Positions 34,162 to 41,286 of a stretch of 64,000 bases of DNA are shown here, piece after piece (within the stretch, counting starts at the first letter, position 1; each line of letters opens with the position of its first letter). The stretch is from a bacterium (lineage in GTDB: Bacteria > Actinomycetota > Acidimicrobiia > Spongiisociales > ZC4RG35): NCBI GenBank assembly GCA_028819345.1, contig JAPPLW010000103.1:34424-98423 (forward strand), given 5' to 3'. The notes under the pieces are model-generated. The model saw only the letters and a list, made by a program, of their open reading frames with translations, did no database searches and was not told where the DNA came from. Both the position numbers and the translations under genes were made by a program.

Positions 34162-34910
34162 GCGGGAAGCTGTCGGGAAAGAACGCCATAGTCACCGGGG
34201 TCGCCTCGGGGATCGGGAGAGCCACCGCCATCAGGCTGGCGGCGGACGGCGCCAATCTCTTCTGCGTGGATCGGGATGAGGAGGGCTTGGCGGGAGTGGT
34301 GGGCGCGCTGGGCGAAGGCCATGTCGGGTTCCCAGCCGATCTGAGCCTCGCCTCGTCGTGCCAGGAGGTGGTGGCGGCTGCCCTGGCACACTGGGACAAC
34401 CGGATCCACATCCTGGTCAACGCGGCGGCGATCCTGATCCGGGAGCCCACCCTGTCTCACTCGAGAGCGGCATGGGACCTGACCTTCGACGTAAACCTGA
34501 AAGCGCCGTTCATCCTGTCCAGAGACGTGGTGGCGTCCATGATCGAGGCTGGAATCCAGGGAGCGATTGTGAACGTGGCCTCCATCGAAGCGGTGCTTCC
34601 CGGACGCGGGCATGTGGCCTACACCGCCTCCAAAGGGGCGATCACCATGCTCACCCGCTCGGTGGGATTCGAGACCGCGCCTTACGGGATCCGCGTCAAC
34701 GCCGTCTCTCCCGGGGTGATCGCCACCGGCATGAACGCCGACCTGCGGGAGGACCCGGAGAGTTGGTCGGAGATGCTGGCCGGCACCCCCATGGGCCGCC
34801 ACGGCGAGCCCGAGGAGATAGCCGCGGTGATAGCCTTCCTGGCCTCCGATGATCCCACCTTCGTCACGGGGGCGATAGTCACAGCCGACGGCGGTTGGAC
34901 ACTACATTGA
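34158..34910 (+). CDS. short-chain dehydrogenase/reductase, second of pair
   Basis: A 250-residue classical SDR starting at the ATG at 34158; the track ORF from 33783 is extended by a shadow. Rossmann motif TGVASGIGRATA, then VNAAAIL, catalytic Ser in VNVASIEA, and YTASKGA (YxxxK). An Asp in LFCVDRDEEG at the end of strand 2 favours NAD(H) over NADP(H). It ends FVTGAIVTADGGWTLH. It is the same length as the preceding SDR but diverged, so the two likely act on distinct intermediates. Confidence 0.92.
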   Translation: MSGKLSGKNAIVTGVASGIGRATAIRLAADGANLFCVDRDEEGLAGVVGALGEGHVGFPADLSLASSCQEVVAAALAHWDNRIHILVNAAAILIREPTLSHSRAAWDLTFDVNLKAPFILSRDVVASMIEAGIQGAIVNVASIEAVLPGRGHVAYTASKGAITMLTRSVGFETAPYGIRVNAVSPGVIATGMNADLREDPESWSEMLAGTPMGRHGEPEEIAAVIAFLASDDPTFVTGAIVTADGGWTLH

Positions 34911-34944
34911 CCCCCGGCGGCGTGGAAGTGAGAGAAGGCAGGCC

Positions 34945-36090
34945 ATGCGACTGGTGAAGATGCCCCGACTGGGACAGGACATGGAGCAGGGGACTCTCGT
35001 GGAATGGTCCAAGGCGGTGGGTGACGAGGTCTCCGAGGGCGAGATCCTGGCGGTGATCGAGACCGACAAGGCAGAGGTGGCATTCGAGTCGCCCGCCGGC
35101 GGGTACTTGGTGGCGGTCCTGGCGGATGCGGGCTCGACGCTGGCCACTGGAGAGCCGATCGCATGGATCGCTGATGATCCCGGTGCGAAGCCTCCCTCCC
35201 CGGAGTCGGTCCCCGCCTCGAGTGAGGAGGCGCCGCAACCCAAGGAGACTCTCACTCCAGAGGCCGCCATCCAAAGAACCCGGCCCCGGCCGGGACGACG
35301 GAAGCCGGTCTCGCCCCTGGCCCGCCGCCGGGCAAGGGAACTGGGAGTGGATCTGGCCGGAGTGGAGGGTACGGGTCCGGGGGGAAGGGTCACCGAGGAT
35401 GACGTGGTTAAGGCCCACGAAGCTGACCAGGCTCCCGCCGGGGACTCCGATGGACTGTCTCGGATGCGGCTGGCGATCGCTGCCCGGATGTCCAAGTCGG
35501 CAGCGGTTCCCCAGTTCCAGTTGGTACGAGAGATCGTCCTCGAAAGGCCCGAGGATCCGGGAGACGGGCCGAAGGTGACGTATACCGATCTGTTACTTTG
35601 GGCCACGGCCGGGGCGCTGGCGGAGAGGCCGGCGGTCAACTCCAGTTGGGTCGAAGGCAATCCCCCCACGGTCCGATCCCATCCGAGCGTCAATCTCGGG
35701 TTCGCGGTGGCTGTTGACGACGGTTTGATCGTGCCGGTTATCCGGGATGCCGCGTCCCTGTCGCCAGGGCAAATCTCCGTCCAGCGGCGCCGGCTGGAGG
35801 GGGCGGCGCGAACCGGGCGCCTGCGTCCCGAAGACCTATCCGGCGGGACTTTCACCGTCTCGAATCTCGGCGGGGCCGGGGTGGACGAGTTCATCGCTTT
35901 ACTGAACCCACCGGAAGCGGGCATTCTGGCGGTGGGCGCGGTGAAGCCCAGGCCGGTGGTGGTGGACGGCGCCCTGGTGGCCGCCCCCACCGTGCGGCTT
36001 ACCCTCACCGGGGACCACCGGGTCTTCGACGGCATGGAGGGAGCGAGATTCCTCCAAGCCATCGCCGACCGACTGCAACCCCAGGTCTGA
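34945..36090 (+). CDS. 2-oxoacid dehydrogenase E2 (dihydrolipoamide acyltransferase)
   Basis: A 381-residue E2. One N-terminal lipoyl domain (1-75) carries the lipoylation motif ETDKAEVAFES. A Pro/Glu-rich linker follows, then a peripheral subunit-binding domain near 115-150 (SPLARRRARELGVDLAGVEGTGPGGRVTEDDV). The catalytic acyltransferase domain contains GDHRVFDG (His and Asp of the HxxxDG motif). The catalytic domain is compact. It presumably scaffolds the E1 alpha/beta encoded 7 kb upstream. There is a 34-nt gap after the SDR gene, with its own Shine-Dalgarno (GAGAGAAGG). Confidence 0.93.
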   Translation: MRLVKMPRLGQDMEQGTLVEWSKAVGDEVSEGEILAVIETDKAEVAFESPAGGYLVAVLADAGSTLATGEPIAWIADDPGAKPPSPESVPASSEEAPQPKETLTPEAAIQRTRPRPGRRKPVSPLARRRARELGVDLAGVEGTGPGGRVTEDDVVKAHEADQAPAGDSDGLSRMRLAIAARMSKSAAVPQFQLVREIVLERPEDPGDGPKVTYTDLLLWATAGALAERPAVNSSWVEGNPPTVRSHPSVNLGFAVAVDDGLIVPVIRDAASLSPGQISVQRRRLEGAARTGRLRPEDLSGGTFTVSNLGGAGVDEFIALLNPPEAGILAVGAVKPRPVVVDGALVAAPTVRLTLTGDHRVFDGMEGARFLQAIADRLQPQV

Positions 36091-36127
36091 ACATGAAATC
36101 TCTAGCATCTGCGACGAAGGGAGCACG

Positions 36128-37399
36128 ATGAGCCTTTACGAGCCGACATACATGGAGGGCACCCTGGGCACCATGGCCGTGGACTGGGAGGAGCGGATCA
36201 ACATGGCCCGGATGCGCGACGAGCGCAAGGCCCGGGCCCAGCACCAGATCGCCGAGGCCGGGCTGGGGTCGGTGCTCTTGCTGGACGATCCCAACATCCG
36301 CTACGTCACCGGGCTGGCCATGTTGGGCGGGTCGGGCGCGGACCACTACAGCTTCCTGACCGCCGGAGGCGACGTGGTGCATTGGGACACCGCCGATCAC
36401 GCCAGTAACGAGCGCGCCAACTGCCCCTGGCTTCCCGACATCCGCTACGCGGCGCCGGGACTGGGGAACGTTCCCCGCGCCAGCGGATCCCCCTCGGCCC
36501 GGGAATTCCTCCTCGACACCATGGCTGACCTGATCGTTGGGGCCGCCCATGACTACGACGTCCACCGCGACCCGGTCGGCATCGACTCCACGCAACCGGC
36601 CCTGGCCCGGAAGCTCTCGGAGCGGGGGTTGGATGTCCGGGAAGGCGCCGCCGACGCACTGCACACCGCCCGGCAGACCAAGACCAAGGACGAGATCGAA
36701 TGCTTCCGGGTCCTCTCCGCGATATGTGAGGCCGGGTTCATGGCCATCAAGAAGGCCGCCGAGCCGGGCATGCTCGAACAGGAGGTCTGGGGAGCGGCAG
36801 TGGAAGCGGTCCTCCGCAGAGGAGGGACCGTTGAGGGGGGTTACCTAACCAGCGGCCCCAACACCTGGCCCAAGCACCAGGCCAACACCACCGACCGGAT
36901 GCTGCGCCCCGGCGACATCATGTACGCCGACTTCTACAGCGCCACCTTCCAGGGCTACCGGTCGTGCGTCTACCGGACCTTCTCGATAGGCAAGCCCAGG
37001 CAGCGTTCCATCGACGCCTACAAGCGGGCCCGGGACTGGATGTATGACGTGATCGAGGCCATCCGGCCGGGTGTCACCACCGGCGAGGTGGCCATGCACT
37101 TTCCCGACCGTGAAGGCGAGCGCATGGACTGGTACGGCGCCAAGGACTACTGGGAGATGACCACCAACCAATGGGCGCACGGACTGGGGCTTCAGCTATA
37201 TGAGCGCCCGTTGATCTGGCGGGGAATCTCGGTCGACCACCCGATCGAGATCCAGGAAGGCATGGTCATGGCGGTCGAGACCCAGGAGCCGGACGGAGAC
37301 TCCGGCATGCGGGTCGAGGAGATGATCGTGGTCCGGGAGAACGGCGCCGAGGTCCTAACCCGCTGGCCGGTGGATGAGATAACGGTGATTGATTTCTGA
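36128..37399 (+). CDS. M24-family (creatinase/aminopeptidase P-like) hydrolase, copy 1
   Basis: A 423-residue pita-bread-fold protein with an N-terminal creatinase-like domain (IRYVTGLAMLGG) and a C-terminal M24 domain. Of the five metal ligands in aminopeptidase P, I can place the first Asp (MYADFYSATF), His (AHGLGLQLYE) and two Glu (AVETQ, RVEEM). The second Asp, expected in the GYxSDxxRT motif, is Cys here (GYRSCVYRT). It may therefore be a non-peptidase member, like the metal-independent creatinase and ectoine-hydrolase branches. Last gene of the collinear operon. A second M24 protein with the same Cys substitution is at 53736. Confidence 0.88.
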   Translation: MSLYEPTYMEGTLGTMAVDWEERINMARMRDERKARAQHQIAEAGLGSVLLLDDPNIRYVTGLAMLGGSGADHYSFLTAGGDVVHWDTADHASNERANCPWLPDIRYAAPGLGNVPRASGSPSAREFLLDTMADLIVGAAHDYDVHRDPVGIDSTQPALARKLSERGLDVREGAADALHTARQTKTKDEIECFRVLSAICEAGFMAIKKAAEPGMLEQEVWGAAVEAVLRRGGTVEGGYLTSGPNTWPKHQANTTDRMLRPGDIMYADFYSATFQGYRSCVYRTFSIGKPRQRSIDAYKRARDWMYDVIEAIRPGVTTGEVAMHFPDREGERMDWYGAKDYWEMTTNQWAHGLGLQLYERPLIWRGISVDHPIEIQEGMVMAVETQEPDGDSGMRVEEMIVVRENGAEVLTRWPVDEITVIDF

Positions 37400-37416
37400 T
37401 CATCTCGGGCCTAGTG

Positions 37417-37632
37417 TCACTTGGGTTCTAGCGCACGGCCCTCCATAAAAGCATCAACTAGACGGTAGCCTGCGAAGGCGCCCTTCAGAGAGTCGCCCGG
37501 ACCAACAGGAGTCACCGCCACCCCACGTTCCAACAACTCGAAACGCACTTCGGTTCCGGGATGCAGATCAAGCTTCTCTCGGATAGGTTGGGGGATTACT
37601 ACCTGTCCCTCGGTTCCAACCACGTGGGTCAT
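37417..37632 (-). CDS. AbrB/VapB-type DNA-binding protein, possible orphan antitoxin
   Basis: A 71-residue protein. The swapped-hairpin AbrB domain is plain: THVVGTEGQVVIPQPIREKLDLHPGTEVRFELLERGVAVTPV. The short tail GYRLVDAFMEGRALEPK is of the kind that binds a VapC toxin. No PIN-domain toxin gene is present on either side: the 3' side is the convergent M24 gene and the 5' side is a CitE-like gene whose stop lies 7 nt upstream. It may be an orphan antitoxin or a local transcription factor co-expressed with the CitE-like lyase. Confidence 0.8.
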   Translation of the reverse strand: MTHVVGTEGQVVIPQPIREKLDLHPGTEVRFELLERGVAVTPVGPGDSLKGAFAGYRLVDAFMEGRALEPK

Positions 37633-37639
37633 CTCGCAA

Positions 37640-38512
37640 TCAGGTGCGCTGTGCGATTCGGGCTCGGGCCAGGACGGACTTGGCGGTTCGCGCCACCGCG
37701 TAATCGATCATCTGCCCGTCGGCGCCGATCGAGGCTGTCCCCTTGGCTTCGGCCTTCTCGAACAGGTCCAGGATGGCTCGGTGGTGAGCCACCTCCTCGG
37801 GAGTGGGGGTGAAGACTTCGTTGATGACGCTCACCTGGGCGGGATGGATGGCGAGTTTGGCGACGTATCCCATGCGGCGACCCATCTTGCTCTCGATGCG
37901 GAGCGCCTCGGAGTCCCGGTAGTTCATGAACACGCCGTCGATGGGATGAGGCAGGCCTGCCGCGCGGGCCGCCAGCAGGACGCGGGAACGGGAGTAATTC
38001 AACCCGGTCCCGGTGGGGTCCCACTCCACGCCGAGGTCGGCGACCAGGTCTCCCCGCTCGGCGCTCCCGAACATCATCGCTTGCACCCTGGGGAGTCCGT
38101 CGAGTATCTCGAAGGAGTTCTCTACCGCCACCGCGCTCTCGATCATCGGGACCAGGGCAATTGAACCATCCGGTCTTCCCGTCGCGGTCTCCAGGGCGCT
38201 GAGGGCGCCGCACACCTCCAGCATCACCTCTCGCTGCTCTGCCTTGGGGAGGATCACCCCTGCCGCTCCGGCATGGGCAGCCGCCACCAGGTCTTCCCAC
38301 ATGAGCCCGGTCTGGAAACCGTTGAGACGAACGAAGTAGGGGATGGGACTGTCGGGAAGGGAATCGAGATTGGCCCGCGCCTCCTCCTTGACGTTGATGG
38401 CAACCGCGTCTTCGAGGTCTACGATCACGGCGTCCGCGGCCGACCGGACCGCTTTGGCGATCAGGTCGGGACGGTGGCCCGGGGTGAAGAGCATCGAGCG
38501 AACCGCATCCAT
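37640..38512 (-). CDS. HpcH/HpaI aldolase-citrate lyase beta (CitE-like) protein
   Basis: A 290-residue TIM-barrel lyase. The track ORF starts at 39319, antisense to the phosphotriesterase gene; the genuine start is the ATG at 38512 (MDAVRSMLFTPGHRPDLIAKA). Signature blocks: SAADAVIVDLEDAVAINVKEEAR, PYFVRLNGF, GVILPKAEQ, LVPMIESAVAVENSFEIL (metal-binding Glu), and GSAERGDLVADLGVEWDPTG (metal-binding Glu/Asp region), ending with KLAIHPAQV. Members cleave or condense malyl-, citramalyl- or related acyl-CoA esters with Mg2+. It is divergent from the phosphotriesterase gene across only 60 bp. Confidence 0.93.
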   Translation of the reverse strand: MDAVRSMLFTPGHRPDLIAKAVRSAADAVIVDLEDAVAINVKEEARANLDSLPDSPIPYFVRLNGFQTGLMWEDLVAAAHAGAAGVILPKAEQREVMLEVCGALSALETATGRPDGSIALVPMIESAVAVENSFEILDGLPRVQAMMFGSAERGDLVADLGVEWDPTGTGLNYSRSRVLLAARAAGLPHPIDGVFMNYRDSEALRIESKMGRRMGYVAKLAIHPAQVSVINEVFTPTPEEVAHHRAILDLFEKAEAKGTASIGADGQMIDYAVARTAKSVLARARIAQRT

Positions 38513-38559
38513 CCGGGGTTCCCTTCTCCTATTCTCTGAGGTCAGCCTGCCAGGGATCA

Positions 38560-38565
38560 TATAGT
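38560..38565 (+). promoter_or_regulatory. -10 box for leaderless phosphotriesterase-family gene
   Basis: TATAGT, then 7 nt, then the ATG at 38573. There is no Shine-Dalgarno, so a leaderless mRNA is likely. The divergent citE-like promoter must overlap the same roughly 60 bp. Confidence 0.5.
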
Positions 38566-38572
38566 ACCCGTG

Positions 38573-39493
38573 ATGGGCTTCATCACGACAGTGACGGGTG
38601 ACGTGCCGACCGAAGAAATCGGCGCCGTCCTGATGCATGAGCACATCCTGTGCGACTTCCACAGGATCACGAATGACCTTAACCAGTTGCTGGATGATCC
38701 CGACCTGGTAAGCGCAGAGCTCGGCCACCTGGAAGGAACCCCGGTGCGAACGGTGGTGGAGATGACCAGCGTCGGATTGGGCAGGGACCTGAAGAGCCTG
38801 CGCGACATCGCCACGCGAACCGGTCTCAACATAGTGGCCGGCTGTGGTTGGTACCGTGAGCCTTTCTTCCCACGAGAAGTCTTCGAGAACACCTCGGATC
38901 GCCTGGCGGAGATCCTGATCTCGGAGATCAATAAAGGGGCCGGTGACGGGGGAGTGCGGCCGGGGATCATCGGAGAGATCGGCGCCAAGCGGGTTCCGAT
39001 GTCTCCAGCCGAGGAAAGGGTGCTCCGCGCCGGTGGGTTCGCACAGCTCGAGACGGGAGTCTCGGTCTATACGCACGCTTCGCGGAGCACGGTGGGGATC
39101 GAGCAGGCAAAGATCCTGATCGGGATCGGCGTCCCTGCCGAGCGGATCGTCATCGGACATGCCGACACTGTGCCCTCGAACCGGAAGGAGTACTGGTCGG
39201 TGTTGTTGGACATGGGCGTCACTCTCGGCTTCGACACACTCAAACCGGACTTCCCGTACGAGTTGGGAGTTCGCATTGCAGGCCTGACCTGGCTGGCTGA
39301 ACGAGGATCGCTCGACCACGTGGTGGTCTCCAACGACATCTGCTACCGGTCACAGCTTCGCTCCTTCGGCGGCGGCGGTTACCCGTACTGTGTCACCGGC
39401 TTCATCGATTTGCTGCGAGAGGCCGGGTTCGGCGACCGGGAGTTTCAGACGATTTTCCGGGACACACCGACGAGGATTCTCCAGAGACCCTAA
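38573..39493 (+). CDS. phosphotriesterase-family metal-dependent hydrolase, copy 1
   Basis: A 306-residue amidohydrolase-superfamily TIM barrel. Metal ligands: HEH in VLMHEHILCD, Glu in GIIGEIGA (taking the place of the carbamylated Lys, as in phosphotriesterase homology proteins), His in VYTHAS and IVIGHAD, and the catalytic Asp in VVSNDI. Members include lactonases and phosphotriesterases; true substrates are commonly lactones or esters. The track uses the GTG at 38570, but the ATG at 38573 suits the leaderless promoter. It is about two-thirds identical by eye to the gene at 44070, a recent-looking paralogue. A 154-bp gap follows before the ABC importer operon. Confidence 0.92.
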   Translation: MGFITTVTGDVPTEEIGAVLMHEHILCDFHRITNDLNQLLDDPDLVSAELGHLEGTPVRTVVEMTSVGLGRDLKSLRDIATRTGLNIVAGCGWYREPFFPREVFENTSDRLAEILISEINKGAGDGGVRPGIIGEIGAKRVPMSPAEERVLRAGGFAQLETGVSVYTHASRSTVGIEQAKILIGIGVPAERIVIGHADTVPSNRKEYWSVLLDMGVTLGFDTLKPDFPYELGVRIAGLTWLAERGSLDHVVVSNDICYRSQLRSFGGGGYPYCVTGFIDLLREAGFGDREFQTIFRDTPTRILQRP

Positions 39494-39559
39494 GGCAACA
39501 CCGCGCCCTCAGCCCTGATAGGCGTGCGCATGTCGCGAAATCAAGATGCCGCGTGTCGC

Positions 39560-39588
39560 TTGACATGCGGCTTTCCCAAGGGTATGGT
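39560..39588 (+). promoter_or_regulatory. consensus sigma70-type promoter of the peptide-type ABC operon
   Basis: TTGACA (39560-39565), a 17-nt spacer, then TATGGT (39583-39588). This is the best sigma70-type promoter in the window. The expected start, around 39595-39597, coincides with the left edge of a perfect palindrome, indicating repression by steric hindrance. Confidence 0.75.
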
Positions 39589-39596
39589 CAGTGATC

Positions 39597-39606
39597 TGTG
39601 ATCACA
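39597..39606. promoter_or_regulatory. palindromic operator, probably for the GntR regulator
   Basis: TGTGATCACA is a perfect 10-bp palindrome at about +1 of the promoter above. GntR/FadR-type regulators recognise similar TGTNNNACA-like symmetric sites. A FadR-subfamily (FCD) regulator is encoded in the same operon at 46928, making autoregulation the simplest model. Confidence 0.6.
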
Positions 39607-39647
39607 TATCACAACACAAGGTTTTGGACCGACTAAAGGAGTTTGGT

Positions 39648-41267
39648 ATGAGGAGAGTTTTGAAACCTCACAGCCGCCCAGCCCCAGGCGGGTGGCGGCT
39701 AGGTCTGCAGGTTGCGATCGTTTTCTGTTTGGCGGCATCTCTGCTTGCCGGGTGCGCCGAAGATGAGCCCGAGGCGCCGGCTACGACAGCCGCACCGGCT
39801 ACGACAGCTGCGCCGGAGCCTGTCGATCCCGATGCGGAAAAGAGAGGCGGGACGTTGCAACTTGGGACGCCCCAGCCGATACAGACGCTTGATCCGCATC
39901 AGTTCGGGATCTACAACAACCGCAACGCCTGGCCGGGTCTCTTTAGCGGCCTGACACGCTACACGGAAGAACTGGAACCGGTGCCGGACCTGGCGGTGTC
40001 CTGGGATGTGGATGACTCGGGAACCGCGTGGACGTTCCACCTGCGAGAGGGTGTGCAGTTCCACAACGGCCAACCCTTCACGGCTGCCGACGTCAAGTAC
40101 TCCCTCGACAGACTGCTGCACCCCGACACGAATGCAGGCGTTTACGCCGAAGCGATCTCCACGATCGAAGAGGTCGAGGTGGTTGACGATCACACCGTGA
40201 TCCTGCACCTGTCGGCGCCTTCCGCGATCCTTTTGGCGGGTCTGGCAAGAGCCATGATCATTCCCGACGGATCGGGTGAAACCATTGCCCAAGAGGGCAT
40301 CGGAACAGGTCCCTTCATGATGGTCGATTACGTCGCCGACGAGCGCCTGATCATGACCCGCAACGAGAACTACTGGGAGGAAGGCCTGCCCTACCTCGAC
40401 GGAGTCGACGTGACGGTGAACCCCGACACCACCAGCCTGTTCACGGCTTTGAGTGCCGGCGACGTTGACATCTACTGGCAGTTGGAGCCGCGGTTCGTCC
40501 AGCAGATCGCCAAGGAAGGCGAATTGCGGACGCTCTTCGCCCCCAGTTCCTCGGTCGTCACGTATATGAGCATCTACAATGGCGCTCCGCCGTTTGACGA
40601 TGTGCGCGCCCGCCAGGCGCTGCTACACGCCCTGGATCTCGCCACCATCAACACCCTTGCGTTCTTCGACACGGGAATAGCGGTGCCGACCAACAACCTG
40701 CTTCCCCCCGGGCACTGGGCCGAGGCCCCCGGCCTGACCGAGTACCCGTACGATCTCGACCGCGCCAAGGCGCTGTTCGATGAAGTAGGCGTCACCGAGC
40801 TCAGCTATGTAGGACTCAATATCGTGCCGTGGACCCGGATCATCGGAGAGGTGATGGAACAGTCCCTCGGAAAGATCGGGATCAAGTTGAATGTCTCGAT
40901 GCCGGAACTCGGTGGGTGGTCTGAAGCCTTCACGCCGCACCCGGCTCCCGGCGCCATCGTGGCCAATGCCGCGCTGCCCGACTACGATCCGGCCTTCCTG
41001 TGGAATCTCTCCCACCCCGACGTCAACCCGTGGGGGTTCGGGGACGAGTCCTACGCTCAGCTTCTTGCGGATGCTGCGGCCGAGTTGGATCTGGACAAGC
41101 GCATAGCAGCCTACGGCGCCGTGCAGGAGGTGTGGAACGCGGAAGTTCCAACTCCGATCCTGTACTTTGACCGCTGGTTCCATGGTGTGCGAGACCGGGT
41201 CCAGGACTTGAAGCACCTCAACAGTGGTGACCTCGATTACAGGGAGACATGGCTCACCGATAAGTAA
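39648..41267 (+). CDS. family 5 (peptide/nickel-type) ABC transporter substrate-binding lipoprotein
   Basis: A 539-residue SBP_bac_5 protein. The track begins at 39591, but the ATG at 39648 has a Shine-Dalgarno (AAAGGAG) and yields an N-terminus with the lipobox SLLAGC. A TTAAPATTAAPEP linker joins it to the mature domain (GGTLQLGTPQPIQTLDPHQFG), with the family block FHLREGVQFHNGQPFTAADVKYSLDRLL. It delivers peptides or other amphipathic small molecules to the DppB/DppC-like permeases at 49057 and 49998 and the fused ATPase at 44988. First gene of the operon, directly behind the promoter/operator. Confidence 0.94.
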   Translation: MRRVLKPHSRPAPGGWRLGLQVAIVFCLAASLLAGCAEDEPEAPATTAAPATTAAPEPVDPDAEKRGGTLQLGTPQPIQTLDPHQFGIYNNRNAWPGLFSGLTRYTEELEPVPDLAVSWDVDDSGTAWTFHLREGVQFHNGQPFTAADVKYSLDRLLHPDTNAGVYAEAISTIEEVEVVDDHTVILHLSAPSAILLAGLARAMIIPDGSGETIAQEGIGTGPFMMVDYVADERLIMTRNENYWEEGLPYLDGVDVTVNPDTTSLFTALSAGDVDIYWQLEPRFVQQIAKEGELRTLFAPSSSVVTYMSIYNGAPPFDDVRARQALLHALDLATINTLAFFDTGIAVPTNNLLPPGHWAEAPGLTEYPYDLDRAKALFDEVGVTELSYVGLNIVPWTRIIGEVMEQSLGKIGIKLNVSMPELGGWSEAFTPHPAPGAIVANAALPDYDPAFLWNLSHPDVNPWGFGDESYAQLLADAAAELDLDKRIAAYGAVQEVWNAEVPTPILYFDRWFHGVRDRVQDLKHLNSGDLDYRETWLTDK

Positions 41268-41286
41268 GCGGTAGTCTGTCCAATCC

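Noticed and set aside
37640-39319. 559-aa ORF suggesting a CitE-like protein with a large extra domain
   Set aside because: The extension is antisense to the phosphotriesterase gene; CitE homology begins at MDAVRSM (38512).
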